Shown in pieces: positions 9,762-19,592 of a stretch of 64,000 nucleotides of DNA. Under the pieces are notes generated by a model, which worked only from the letters and a program-made list of their open reading frames with translations, did no database searches and was not told the DNA's origin. This stretch comes from Mucilaginibacter mali (GTDB lineage Bacteria; Bacteroidota; Bacteroidia; Sphingobacteriales; Sphingobacteriaceae). How positions within the stretch are numbered: the first letter of the stretch is position 1; the number at the start of each line of letters is the position of its first letter. The translations under genes and the position numbers were made by a program. The stretch is taken from positions 682,001 through 746,000 of the forward strand of contig NZ_CP054139.1 in the NCBI RefSeq assembly GCF_013283875.1, read 5' to 3'.

Positions 9762-10796
9762 ATGAAAAAGAATAACCTACTAAAAAAATGGCGACCGGCT
9801 TTAATCGCTACATCGTTATTGAGCGTAGCGCTGCTGGCTTTTACAGTTCCATCACACAAAAAGAAGCCTGCGAAAACAAAGATAGAGCAGGCTGGTGTAG
9901 ATTTCCGCATCGCGGTGCTGCCCGATATCCAGTTCTATACCGGTATGGCGCATGGCGGCAAACCGGCCATGTTCATGTCGCAAATTAAATGGATCAAACA
10001 ACACCAGGCCGATTCGAACATTGTGTTTGTAGCCGGTTTGGGCGATACGGTAGATGATACGGTGATAGACAGCGTGCCGCCACCGCAGCAATGGATCAAT
10101 GCATCTGCCGGATATTACGCTTTGGAAGCCGCGCCTGCTTTGGCTTACGGCGTAACTGTTGGCAACCATGATGAGGCCGACCCTGCATTCCCGCAAAAAG
10201 AGCCGGGGAAATACCATAACCATCCGGGCCTGTCGCCGGTGCGTAATACTACCGAGAATTATAATAAATATTTTGGTGTAGACCGCTTTAAGAACAAGCC
10301 CTGGTATGGCGGCCATGCCAATATATTGGGCAAAAATAATAACGACCTGCATTACGATAAATTTACCGTGGCCGGCAAAAAGTACCTGGTGATCTTTATC
10401 CCCTTTGATGTGAACGGCCAGAACGGCGAAGGCGAAGACAAAGACGGCCTGATGATGAAATGGGTGCACAATGTGCTGGAAGAACATAAGGATGCCAAAG
10501 CCATTATTGTTAGCCACAGTATATTGAAGGGTCCTAAGGATGGCAATTTCAGCGAGCAGGGTAAGCGCATTTACGATGGTGTAAAGGATATGCCCAATGT
10601 TTTCCTGATGCTGTGCGGCCACGTTACCGGCGAATACATGCGCGAAGACGTATACCAGGGCAACACCATAAAAACCTACCTGATAGATTGCCAGGCGCTG
10701 CCCAACGGCGGCGGCGGCCGCATGCGCACCATGCGGATAAACACGGAAACCAATGCTATCAGCATTAATACTTTTTCGCCGTATAAGGGGGAGTAG
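9762..10796 (+). CDS. Secreted calcineurin-like metallophosphoesterase
   Basis: A 344-residue exported phosphoesterase. An N-terminal basic and hydrophobic stretch (residues 8-30, ends LLAFTVP) is a signal peptide or anchor. The metal-site motifs run in order: D55-I-Q57 (Gln in place of the usual His), GLGD95, GNHDE at 134-138, VSHS near 250, and GHVTGEY near 283. This set fits the branch of calcineurin-like esterases that start with a PDTQ/PDIQ motif. Its position between a sulfatase and the SusC/D pairs suggests removal of phosphate esters from material brought in by the same island. Substrate unknown. Confidence 0.85.
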   Translation: MKKNNLLKKWRPALIATSLLSVALLAFTVPSHKKKPAKTKIEQAGVDFRIAVLPDIQFYTGMAHGGKPAMFMSQIKWIKQHQADSNIVFVAGLGDTVDDTVIDSVPPPQQWINASAGYYALEAAPALAYGVTVGNHDEADPAFPQKEPGKYHNHPGLSPVRNTTENYNKYFGVDRFKNKPWYGGHANILGKNNNDLHYDKFTVAGKKYLVIFIPFDVNGQNGEGEDKDGLMMKWVHNVLEEHKDAKAIIVSHSILKGPKDGNFSEQGKRIYDGVKDMPNVFLMLCGHVTGEYMREDVYQGNTIKTYLIDCQALPNGGGGRMRTMRINTETNAISINTFSPYKGE

Positions 10797-10878
10797 GCGA
10801 AAGTTATAATGTGCTTTGCACCCCGGTCCCCCCCATCGGGGTGAAATATCTGTAGAATAACCACATATTGATTTCCTC

Positions 10879-10923
10879 CGTGCCTTTAGGTACGGAATAG
10901 AATATAGCGTACCTAAAGGCACG
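10879..10923. repeat. Palindromic repeat, CGTGCCTTTAGGTACG family
   Basis: Arms CGTGCCTTTAGGTACG and CGTACCTAAAGGCACG are exact reverse complements around a 13-nt loop. Each arm is also partly self-complementary, as in the repeat at 9579. It is probably another REP-type element; it could also stop transcription from the phosphoesterase gene. Confidence 0.6.
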
Positions 10924-11042
10924 CTGATACAATGAGTTTATTTTGCTGTTCACGCGAAGAAATAATTGTTCAAAAAAACGCTTTTTTTGAACAAAAATTG
11001 AACACACATCATTTTGATTTTCAATAAAATAAATGCGTTTGT

Positions 11043-11210
11043 TCAGTTTTTCGTTTTCTCACCACTACCATGTTTTTTAAGGGTACTGACACATTTACGC
11101 CACCATTTATAATGGTTATTATCGGTACTTTCCACCAGCTTTTTTATAGATGCCTGGGCCAAATCCGGTTCGCCATCCTGAATGCGGTGAGCCAATTTCA
11201 AGCTTGGTTG
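11043..11210 (-). pseudogene. Possible remnant of a short protein gene
   Basis: An open frame of 55 codons without an ATG, ending at TGA 11045-11043 and cut upstream by an in-frame TAG at 11213-11211. The peptide looks like real protein rather than chance (LKLAHRIQDGEPDLAQ, SIKKLVESTDNNHYKWWRKC, then VSTLKKHGSG). Immediately upstream starts the repeat block at about 11220-11348, as if a repeat had truncated a gene. A TTG at residue 4 could still start a protein of about 52 residues. I do not recognise the family. Confidence 0.3.
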
Positions 11211-11267
11211 CTAAACCCACACCACATTAAAAGATGTGTCCACACGATAGCCCAAACGGATGGTGTA

Positions 11268-11348
11268 GGGAGGGGTTTGTACGATACGGCATTGCAGGCA
11301 AACCCCTCCCTTACACAACACGGCCAACCGCACCCTCCCGGGAGGAGG
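11268..11348. repeat. Palindromic repeat, GGGAGGGGTTT family, copy 2
   Basis: Arms GGGAGGGGTTTG and CAAACCCCTCCC enclose TACGATACGGCATTGCAGG, nearly the loop of the copy at 5853. A second short hairpin of CCTCCC/GGGAGG follows at 11332-11348. The flank at 11235-11260 (CACACGATAGCCCAAACGG) may belong to the same element. Confidence 0.6.
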
Positions 11349-11808
11349 CAACTATATTTTTACGTAAATAAACCTGGCTTATTTATTTAGGGATAGTGTA
11401 TTAAATAATACGCTAACAATTATTTAACAATAATCTAATCTACCCGCTTTTTCCACACTTTGTACATGGTGTTTGTTCTTAATATATGTTGTTATACAGT
11501 TGTTTATAGCTTCATGCCCGGTTTTTAAATATCGCTACTGCTTTTAATTCACTCAATCCAACCGGCGCGGATATATTTAAGATAGTGTGCGATATTCGGA
11601 AAAATAAAAATTAAAAATTATGGTATGCGGTATATTGTACCCGTCTCTCTGTATATGTAACCGGTGAAAAATAATTAAACGCGGGTAGGTAAACGCTCCG
11701 TGAGCCATCTGCAAAAACGTAAAAACTAAAACAGGAAAACGATTTTAAAACCAACCAGCGCCCAACCCATTATTTCGACAAACATTTTGTAGCCCACCGT
11801 GGCTGCCT
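11349..11808. other. Non-coding leader region of the SusC/D cluster
   Basis: About 460 AT-rich bases upstream of the four-gene SusC/SusD run. No gene is supported. It should contain the promoter and possibly regulatory sites for the cluster, but I find no clear TAnnTTTG box. GTATATTG occurs at 11630-11637. Confidence 0.35.
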
Positions 11809-14700
11809 ATGAATTTTTATATGAATAGAAATTTACTTCACAGATCAAAAAATATCATCTGCCTGTGCCTTTTCTCGTCGGGGCTGTTGCTTGCTCAACA
11901 AGGCCTTGCCCAGGGGAAATTGCGGGATACCACCCAAAAAGCTACAGATGATTCCATTAAACGGGCGACAGGGATTGCCGCCGGTTTAATCCCACAAAAC
12001 ATACCCATATTATTTGGCCAGCAGGATCGTAGCCGACTGGTGCAATCGGTTAGCTACCTGAATGGAAAACGCCTGGAAAGCGCGCCGGTATCGCTGCTTA
12101 GTAACTCGTTTGGCGGGCAGCTGGCGGGTTTATATGCCCAACAAAGCAATGGCGCGCCCCGCTTTGATAACCCAACGCTTAGCCTGCGCGGCCGCAACCC
12201 GCTGGTAGTGATCGACGGTGTGCCGATGTATAACCTGGTAAGCCTTACCGCATCTAACGTAACATCAGGCATCACTAACCAAAGCTTGTTCGATGTACTG
12301 TCCATCAACCCTGAGCAGGTAGAATCGGTAGTATTACTGAAAGACGCCTTATCAACCGCCATGCTGGGCAACCAGGCTATGGACGGCGTGCTGCTGATCA
12401 CCACCCGCAAGGGCCTGCCTGAGAAAACATCGGGTGTAACCTTTACGGCGCAGGCGGGTGTGCAAACGCCCATCGGTATGCGTAAACCGCTGTCGGCTTT
12501 TGATTATGCATCGCTTTATAACGAGGCGGCTATTAACAGCGGCGGCGCGGCGGTATTTAGTCCGGCGCAGTTAGATGCCTACAGAAACGGCACCGACCCA
12601 AACCTGTACCCTAACGTAAACTGGCAGGATGCCGTGTTGAAAAAGAACGCGCCCATGCAGCGCTACAACCTGAGCGCGGGCGGCACTTTTACCAATATGA
12701 AGTACTTCCTTTCGTTGGATTACCTCGCGCAGGGTGGCCTGCTGAAAGAGGACCCGAACACGGCTTATGGTACTAATGTTGATTATAAGCGCTACGTATT
12801 GCGCTCCAACATCGATATCAATCTGGATAAACACCTCTCAGCATCGTTCAACCTGCTGGGTAATATACAGGATTACTACCAGCCCGGTGTAGGTTATGCT
12901 TCGGTGTTCAGCAGTATATTAAATACCCCGGCCAACGCTACGCCAATTTATACACCGGTTGGCGGCACTTACGCGGGTACCAGGCAATACCCAACTAACC
13001 CCTACGCGCAGGCGGTATCTACAGGTTACCTTAAAAACAATTTACAGGCAGCATCGGCCAATATCTCAATCAAAAGGATGATGGACGATGTGGTGAAGGG
13101 CCTGTATGTAAAAGCCTTATTGTCCTACACGCCATCGTACGAGCAGCAGATAGACAGGTCTAAAAACTATAACGCCTACTACTATCCCGTAACTGCCGAT
13201 ACCACGCAGCACATCAAGGTAAACACCATATCCGACCAAAGCAACGTCGCCAGCGTTATCGAACGTTTCCAGCAAACCTATACCGAACTATCGATGGGTT
13301 ACGATCATGCTTTTGGTAACGATAAATTAAGCGCCTTACTAATGGGCCGTTACGATAATACCCAGGGCGATAACACGCTGAACCAGGTTTACAAAGGCTT
13401 TTCGGGCCGTGTAAATTACAGCTTTAATAACCGCTTTAATGTGGAGGCCGCCGGCGCTTACAATGGCAATAACCGCTTTGCGCCGGGTAACCAGTATGGC
13501 TTTTATCCATCGGTGGGGGCAAGCTGGAATATCCATAACGAGGACTTCTTTAAAAGCATCAATTTCCTATCCGAACTGAAAGTTCGCGCCACCTACGGTA
13601 AAGTAGGCAATGCCAATCCCGGCTATTATACCTATTTGCAGGCTTACAGCGGTGGCTCGGCCTACTTTTTTGGTACGGGCGCTACCAGCAGCTCGTCATT
13701 TTTCCAGGGCGATCTGGTTAACCCCAACCGCGTAGCCGAAAAGGCCAATAAGCTGGATCTTGGCTTCGACCTGGCTTACAGCCAAAACCGTGGCTGGCTG
13801 AATTTTGATTACTACAATAACAAGCAATACGATCTGCTGCAGATCCGCGGTGGTAATACCGCCGTATTGGGCCAGGTTTATCCGCTGGAGAATATCGGCA
13901 AAAACAAATATTACGGTTTCGAGATCAATACCGGCTGGAGCGATAAAATTGGCAAGCTGCTTTACAGCGTATCGGGCAACCTCTCTACCGTATCAAGCAA
14001 AATTATTTATAACGATGAACCGGCGCAGGCTTATCCGTACATGGCTAAAACCGGCACGCCTATCAACGCCATCCGTGGTTATGTGGCAGATGGTTTCTTT
14101 ACCGCGGGCAACTTAACGGGGGCTACCATGTCGGGCTTTACGCCATCGGCAGGCGATGTTAGATACAAAGACCTGAACGGCGATGGCATCATCAACCAGT
14201 ACGATCAGACCGTTATCGGTAACAACAAGCCGCTGGTATTTTATGGTTTAGGTTTAAACCTGCAATATAACGGTTTGGATCTGGGCATACTGTTCCAGGG
14301 GGTGGCTAACCGCGATATTATGCTTAGTGGTAATTACGAATATCCGTTCACCAACAACGGCCTGGGCCAGGCATTCGATTATAACCTTAACCGTTACACG
14401 CCGGCAACCGCCGCTACCGCCACTTTGCCGAGGGTTACTCTAGGTACCGATATTAATAATTATGTACCGTCATCGCTGTTTGTGCGCAATGCCAGTTATG
14501 TAAGGCTAAAGAACTTTGAACTGGGTTTCAGTTTTAGCAACAGGCTTTTATCAGCCGCTAAAATTAAAAGGGTACGCCTGTTTGTAAGGGGCGAGAACCT
14601 GCTCACCTGGTCTAAGTACAAGGAATCAGATCCGGAAGATTACACCGGCCTGTACCCGATACAACGTGTAATTAATGGTGGTTTATCGGTTAAATTATAA
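11809..14700 (+). CDS. SusC-like TonB-dependent outer-membrane receptor
   Basis: A 963-residue SusC/RagA-type importer. The start is ATG 11809, with ATG 11821 (MNRNLLHRSKN) an equally good alternative; the signal peptide ends QGLAQG. It lacks the carboxypeptidase-like N-terminal domain of the other two SusC proteins and goes almost directly to the plug (NPLVVIDGVPMYNL, LKDALSTAMLGNQAMDGVLL). The barrel ends with the SusC-type terminus NGGLSVKL. A SusD gene follows after 14 bp, so the two should form one complex for TonB-driven uptake of an oligosaccharide or other large nutrient. The missing domain makes it shorter than usual for the family. Confidence 0.92.
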   Translation: MNFYMNRNLLHRSKNIICLCLFSSGLLLAQQGLAQGKLRDTTQKATDDSIKRATGIAAGLIPQNIPILFGQQDRSRLVQSVSYLNGKRLESAPVSLLSNSFGGQLAGLYAQQSNGAPRFDNPTLSLRGRNPLVVIDGVPMYNLVSLTASNVTSGITNQSLFDVLSINPEQVESVVLLKDALSTAMLGNQAMDGVLLITTRKGLPEKTSGVTFTAQAGVQTPIGMRKPLSAFDYASLYNEAAINSGGAAVFSPAQLDAYRNGTDPNLYPNVNWQDAVLKKNAPMQRYNLSAGGTFTNMKYFLSLDYLAQGGLLKEDPNTAYGTNVDYKRYVLRSNIDINLDKHLSASFNLLGNIQDYYQPGVGYASVFSSILNTPANATPIYTPVGGTYAGTRQYPTNPYAQAVSTGYLKNNLQAASANISIKRMMDDVVKGLYVKALLSYTPSYEQQIDRSKNYNAYYYPVTADTTQHIKVNTISDQSNVASVIERFQQTYTELSMGYDHAFGNDKLSALLMGRYDNTQGDNTLNQVYKGFSGRVNYSFNNRFNVEAAGAYNGNNRFAPGNQYGFYPSVGASWNIHNEDFFKSINFLSELKVRATYGKVGNANPGYYTYLQAYSGGSAYFFGTGATSSSSFFQGDLVNPNRVAEKANKLDLGFDLAYSQNRGWLNFDYYNNKQYDLLQIRGGNTAVLGQVYPLENIGKNKYYGFEINTGWSDKIGKLLYSVSGNLSTVSSKIIYNDEPAQAYPYMAKTGTPINAIRGYVADGFFTAGNLTGATMSGFTPSAGDVRYKDLNGDGIINQYDQTVIGNNKPLVFYGLGLNLQYNGLDLGILFQGVANRDIMLSGNYEYPFTNNGLGQAFDYNLNRYTPATAATATLPRVTLGTDINNYVPSSLFVRNASYVRLKNFELGFSFSNRLLSAAKIKRVRLFVRGENLLTWSKYKESDPEDYTGLYPIQRVINGGLSVKL

Positions 14701-14710
14701 GGAGGAAGAG
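14701..14710 (+). promoter_or_regulatory. Strong Shine-Dalgarno sequence before SusD
   Basis: GGAGGAAGAG starts directly after the SusC stop codon and lies 4 nt before the SusD ATG. Such a full SD match is uncommon in Bacteroidota, which mostly initiate without one, and it points to high or coupled translation of SusD. Confidence 0.6.
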
Positions 14711-14714
14711 CAAC

Positions 14715-16388
14715 ATGAACTTTAAACGATCATACAAATTTTACGCCATGCTGCTAATAATGGGCATTGCGCAAACGGGCTGCATCAAGAATGAAACGGT
14801 ACCGTTGGATATTAAAACCGAGGACCTGATCTACGATAAAATGGATATCAACGGCTACTATGCCGACCAGGCCCTTACCAACCTGTACACGTTTTTGCCC
14901 AAAGGCTTCAATAGGGTCGATAACTCGTACCTCGATGCCGCTACCGACGACGCGGTGAACTCGCAGCTATCGGGTAATATTGATATTTTGGCTAAGGGCC
15001 TGCAAAGCCCCACCCAGGTGGTTGATGACGCATTTGCCAGCAACTATACCGGCATTTACAGGGCCAACCAGTTTTTATCTAAGATTGATGTGGTGCCGAT
15101 AACCAACTCGGTTAAAACCTTTGATAAAGCCGAGGCCCGCTTCCTGCGTGCCATGTTTTACTTTGAATTGGTGAAACGTTACGGCGGTGTGCCCCTGCTG
15201 GGCGACCAGGTACTTAATTTGAACAGCAACCTTAAGATAGCCCGCAACAGCTATGCCGATTGCGTTAATTACATTGTTAGCGAATGCGATGCCATCAGCG
15301 GACAATTGCGCACCGAACCGATCACGACAACCTTATTAGGGCATGCTACACAGGGTTGCGCGCTGGCTTTGAAAGCCCGTACCTTGCTATACGCCGCCAG
15401 TCCGCAGAATAACCCCGGTAACGATGCTGCCAAATGGACCTCGGCAGCCAATGCGGCCAAAGCGGTTATCGACCTGAATTATTATGCGCTGAACGCCAGT
15501 TTTGTATCGGCCTTTTTAAACCGGGCCGATAAGGAAGTGATATTGGGCTTTCAGCAGGCTAAAAACCAAACGCTGGAAACAGCGCAGGCGCCGGTGGGTT
15601 ATACCAACGATCTGATCACCAGCCGTGGCCAAACCAGCCCGACGCAGGATCTGGTGGATGCATTCCCCACCATTAAAGGTCTACCTATCGGCACCGATAT
15701 TAAATCGGGCACAAATACAACCGGCTTTGATGCTGCCAACCCTTATGCTAACCGCGACCCGCGCATGGGCGCAACCGTGTTCTACAACGGGCAGCAATGG
15801 CTGGGCCGGGCGGTAGAAACTTTTGAGGGCGGTAAGGATAAACCGGGTGGCACGCTGGTGCAAACCAAAACCGGCTATTACCTGCGCAAATTCCTGCCCG
15901 ATCTGTCAGCCGCTTCGGCCTATAGCACGCAGGACCATAACTTCATCATCTTCCGTTATGCCGAAATTTTGCTGGATTATGCCGAGGCTATTAACGAAGC
16001 GGCCGACGCGGCATCGAACAGGTCGACAGCTTTGGCGCAACTGGTGTTGATTCGTAAACGTGCCGGTTTAACGGCAGGCACACCTGCTAACTACGGTATT
16101 ACGGCCACTACCCAAAGCCAGATGCGCGATGCCATCCGCCTGGAGCGAAGGCTGGAACTGGCCTTTGAGGAGCACCGCTTTTGGGATGAGCGCCGCTGGA
16201 ATACCGCGGGTACCGATTTTAATAAAACACGACATGGTATCACCATTACCAAAACGGGGACGACATACAATTATCAAACCAAAAATGTAGACAATATGGT
16301 GTTTATAGCGCCAAAAATGTACCTATACCCATTTGCTTTCAGCGATTTGCAAAGCAATACGGCGCTCACGCAAAATCCCGGATGGTAA
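14715..16388 (+). CDS. SusD/RagB-family nutrient-binding lipoprotein
   Basis: A 557-residue surface lipoprotein that caps the preceding SusC barrel. The lipoprotein signal ends in AQTGC, with the lipidated Cys near residue 23. The alpha-helical SusD fold is indicated by FLRAMFYFELVKRYGGVPLL, the helical ALKARTLLYAASP, FRYAEILLDYAEAINE, and the C-terminal ERRLELAFEEHRFWDERRW with an LTQNPGW end, all typical of the family. It is translated from a strong SD. It binds ligand together with SusC; ligand specificity cannot be deduced. Confidence 0.94.
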   Translation: MNFKRSYKFYAMLLIMGIAQTGCIKNETVPLDIKTEDLIYDKMDINGYYADQALTNLYTFLPKGFNRVDNSYLDAATDDAVNSQLSGNIDILAKGLQSPTQVVDDAFASNYTGIYRANQFLSKIDVVPITNSVKTFDKAEARFLRAMFYFELVKRYGGVPLLGDQVLNLNSNLKIARNSYADCVNYIVSECDAISGQLRTEPITTTLLGHATQGCALALKARTLLYAASPQNNPGNDAAKWTSAANAAKAVIDLNYYALNASFVSAFLNRADKEVILGFQQAKNQTLETAQAPVGYTNDLITSRGQTSPTQDLVDAFPTIKGLPIGTDIKSGTNTTGFDAANPYANRDPRMGATVFYNGQQWLGRAVETFEGGKDKPGGTLVQTKTGYYLRKFLPDLSAASAYSTQDHNFIIFRYAEILLDYAEAINEAADAASNRSTALAQLVLIRKRAGLTAGTPANYGITATTQSQMRDAIRLERRLELAFEEHRFWDERRWNTAGTDFNKTRHGITITKTGTTYNYQTKNVDNMVFIAPKMYLYPFAFSDLQSNTALTQNPGW

Positions 16389-16422
16389 TTTTTGACAGAC
16401 CTAATTTCTGATAGCGAGTAAT

Positions 16423-19400
16423 ATGAAAAATATATACAAATTTTTGTTACCGGTGCTACTGCTATGCGCTGTTTTTCAGGCCCGAGGCCAAAATCGTATA
16501 GTAACCGGTATGGTAAAAGATAAAGACGGCCCGCTTCCGGGCGCCACCGTAATGGAAAAAGGTACTGCCGCCAATGGCGTGAGCACCACTGTGGATGGTA
16601 AATTTACCATCACCCTGCGGGGGAGCAGCAATGTGCTTACCGTGCGTGGCGTAAGCTATATTTCGCAAGATGTAAACGTGGCCGGGAAGAGCAATATCAC
16701 CGTCACACTGGTGGCCGACTCCAAGGGTTTGGAGGAAGTTGTGGTGGTGGGTTACGGTACACAAAAGAAGATAAACGTAACCGGCGCGGTAAGTTCTGTT
16801 AGCCGTACCGAGATCCAGCAAACCCCATCGGCCAGTATCCAAAACGCGCTGACTGGTAAATTGCCGGGTTTCTTTTCGCAACAACGCAGCGGTCGCCCCG
16901 GTGCCGATGCCGCCGATTTTTTTGTGCGTGGTGTAAGTACGCCATCCGGTAATCAATCACCATTAATTTTGGTGGATGATATCATCACCAATTACAACGA
17001 TTTTGCCAATATCGACCCGAACGAGGTACAAAGCATCAGTATACTAAAAGATGCTGCCACCACCGCCCCATACGGTATTGAGGGCGCGAACGGTGTAATT
17101 TTAGTAACCACCCGCCGTGGCGCAGTTGGTGCGCCCCGCATTAATTTCCGCACCGAGTTTGGCTTGCAAACGCCTACGCAAAGGCCGCATTTTTTGGATG
17201 CTTACAACACGGCGCTTTTGCGCAACGAAGCCGGTTATAACGATGCCCGCATTACCGGCGGTACAGCGTTAACCAACTACGTACCTGAGTTTAGCGCGGC
17301 CGATCTGCAAAAATTTCAGGATGGGTCCGACCCTTACGGCCACCCGAATGTGGATTGGTATAATACCCTGTTCAAAAAATTCGCCGGTATCAATAAAAGC
17401 AATTTCGATCTTTCAGGCGGTACCGAAAATGTGCAGTACTTTGTATCGCTGGGTTACGAAGACCAGGGTGGTATGATGCGCAATTTCAATACATCAAACG
17501 ATCTGGATAATAACTACGCGTTCAACCGCTTCAACTTCCGGTCTAATTTGGATATCAAAGCCAGCAAATCCTTAAGCTTTAAGGTCGACCTGTCGGGAAA
17601 TAATACCATCACCAATAGTCCTAAATTTAATGGTGGCAGTGGTTCGGCCGAAACAGCGGCGTTTTACGAAGTGTTTAACTTCGAATCGTTAACGCCGTAT
17701 AGTTATCCAATTTACAATCCCGATGGCAGCTTTGGCGCGGCTAACCCAAACAAGCCGGCGCCATCAAATAATATTATCGGCCGTTTAACCTACGGTGGTT
17801 ACAGCCGTGTGAAGCAAAACTTGCTGAACGTGAATCTGTCGGCAATAGAAAAGATGGATTACATTACCAAAGGTTTATCGGCTAAGCTAACAGCTTCCGT
17901 ATCAAATTCCGAAGCATCGACACGCACAACCAGCCGCGCGAACTTCCCATCGTTCTATTACGATCCGGTTGCCGGTACCTATACTCCGCGCGATGCTACT
18001 ATCTATCGTATCGATCCATTCGCTACAACTTACGCGGGTGGCAGCCCGCGCAGGCAATCGAGCATACAGGCCAGTTTAAATTACAATAATTCGTTTGGCA
18101 AGCATAATGTAAGCGTATTGGTGCTGGCTAATCAAAGTACTATAGTTACTGCCGATGCGGGCGATACTAATTATATCCCTACTAACCTGCGTGGCGCTAT
18201 GAGCCGTGTGCAGTATAACTTCAACAACAAGTACAATGTGGAGTTTGATGGCAGCTATAACGGTACCGATAAGTTCGCGGCTGCCAAGCGTTACGGCTTC
18301 TTCCCGGCGGTATCGGCCGGCTGGACGATATCCGAAGAAGGCTTTGTGAAAAATAACCTGAAGTTTATCGACCTGTTGAAATTCCGTGGATCGTACGGTG
18401 TGGTGGGTAGCGATAACCTGCCTAACGGTGCCAAAAACTCGTACGAAGAAAATTATATCCGTGGCGGTATCTACTCGTTCGGGCAAAGTAATACGCCTTA
18501 TACCAGTATTGTGCCCAGCACACTGGCCAATAACAGCGTAACCTGGGAAAAGGAAAAGAAGCTGAACTTAGGCGCCGATTTTTCTTTTTTTCACGGCCGC
18601 TTGTATGGTTTGGTCGAAGTATTTAAAAACAGGCGTTACGATATCTTAACCGCCCTGAAAACCGTTCCGCATTATTATGGCGTGCCCACATCGGGCCTGC
18701 CGCCAGAGAATTTGGGTATTGTAGAGAACCATGGCTACGAGTTTGAACTGGGTTATAACGGCAAGGCCGGTAAGGATTTTACCTACCGGTTGAAAGGCAG
18801 TTTCTCGTACGCTAAAAATAAAATTATTGAGATTGACGAGGTGCCGCCGCTGTACCCATGGCAGGAACAAACCGGGCGCTCTATTGGCGAAGTGACACAG
18901 TGGATCTGGGATGGCTACTATTCGGCTGCCGAAGCGGCCGACCCTAAAGTTCCTAAATATATCGGTTCGGCAGTGGCCGGGGTAGCAGGTACAACCTTGC
19001 CCGGTTTCCTGAAATACCGCGACCTGAACGGCGATGGCGTGATCACCGACCTGGATAAGGCTTACGTGGGCCATGCCAACCTGCCAACTACCATTATTGG
19101 GTTTAATACAGGCTTAACATATAAACGCATATCTTTAAACGTACTCATGCAATCGGCCTTAAATTACGATGTGCAGGTGAACTATGCTTTCGCTACGCCG
19201 TTTAAGGGTAACCTGCAGGCCATCCATTTAGACAGGTGGCAGGCCAGCGACCCCGGCGCGGCGCAGTTCCCTACGCTGGTAACCAATTTTCACGGCACCT
19301 ATCAAACCGCGGGCAACTATTCTACGTTTTGGTCTATAAGCGGCAACTACCTGCGTATCAAATCGGTAGAGTTGGGTTACCAATTGCCCGAACGCTGGGC

Positions 19401-19587
19401 AAACGCCGTTGGTATGAAAGGCATACGCTTATATGCAAACGGCTATAACCTGTATACCTGGTCTAAAAGTTTAACTAAATACGGTTTAGATCCCGAAGTG
19501 CTGCGTGGCGCCGGCGATCCGGGCGCGCAGGGTGTTTACCCGCAGTCGGCCATTTTTAATTTAGGTGTTAACGTTTCGATAAAATAA
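16423..19587 (+). CDS. SusC-like TonB-dependent receptor
   Basis: A 1054-residue outer-membrane importer. Signal peptide 1-22 (ends ARGQN). A carboxypeptidase-like domain (GMVKDKDGPLPGATVMEKG) is followed by the plug with VVVGYGTQKK and the barrel, ending FNLGVNVSIK. It is a close paralog of the STN-SusC at 2225-5659, with very similar plug and barrel, but without the STN domain, so it should not signal to FecR. The gene lies 34 bp after the first SusD and 5 bp before the second one, so all four genes are probably one transcript. Confidence 0.94.
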   Translation: MKNIYKFLLPVLLLCAVFQARGQNRIVTGMVKDKDGPLPGATVMEKGTAANGVSTTVDGKFTITLRGSSNVLTVRGVSYISQDVNVAGKSNITVTLVADSKGLEEVVVVGYGTQKKINVTGAVSSVSRTEIQQTPSASIQNALTGKLPGFFSQQRSGRPGADAADFFVRGVSTPSGNQSPLILVDDIITNYNDFANIDPNEVQSISILKDAATTAPYGIEGANGVILVTTRRGAVGAPRINFRTEFGLQTPTQRPHFLDAYNTALLRNEAGYNDARITGGTALTNYVPEFSAADLQKFQDGSDPYGHPNVDWYNTLFKKFAGINKSNFDLSGGTENVQYFVSLGYEDQGGMMRNFNTSNDLDNNYAFNRFNFRSNLDIKASKSLSFKVDLSGNNTITNSPKFNGGSGSAETAAFYEVFNFESLTPYSYPIYNPDGSFGAANPNKPAPSNNIIGRLTYGGYSRVKQNLLNVNLSAIEKMDYITKGLSAKLTASVSNSEASTRTTSRANFPSFYYDPVAGTYTPRDATIYRIDPFATTYAGGSPRRQSSIQASLNYNNSFGKHNVSVLVLANQSTIVTADAGDTNYIPTNLRGAMSRVQYNFNNKYNVEFDGSYNGTDKFAAAKRYGFFPAVSAGWTISEEGFVKNNLKFIDLLKFRGSYGVVGSDNLPNGAKNSYEENYIRGGIYSFGQSNTPYTSIVPSTLANNSVTWEKEKKLNLGADFSFFHGRLYGLVEVFKNRRYDILTALKTVPHYYGVPTSGLPPENLGIVENHGYEFELGYNGKAGKDFTYRLKGSFSYAKNKIIEIDEVPPLYPWQEQTGRSIGEVTQWIWDGYYSAAEAADPKVPKYIGSAVAGVAGTTLPGFLKYRDLNGDGVITDLDKAYVGHANLPTTIIGFNTGLTYKRISLNVLMQSALNYDVQVNYAFATPFKGNLQAIHLDRWQASDPGAAQFPTLVTNFHGTYQTAGNYSTFWSISGNYLRIKSVELGYQLPERWANAVGMKGIRLYANGYNLYTWSKSLTKYGLDPEVLRGAGDPGAQGVYPQSAIFNLGVNVSIK

Positions 19588-19592
19588 TTACG

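Noticed and set aside
9852..10922. 356-codon open frame on the minus strand
   Set aside because: It lies antisense to the phosphoesterase gene, whose motifs are clear, and its translation shows no family features.
11070..11390. 106-codon plus-strand open frame
   Set aside because: It runs through the palindromic repeat at 11268 and is opposite the gene-like remnant; the peptide has no protein-like pattern.
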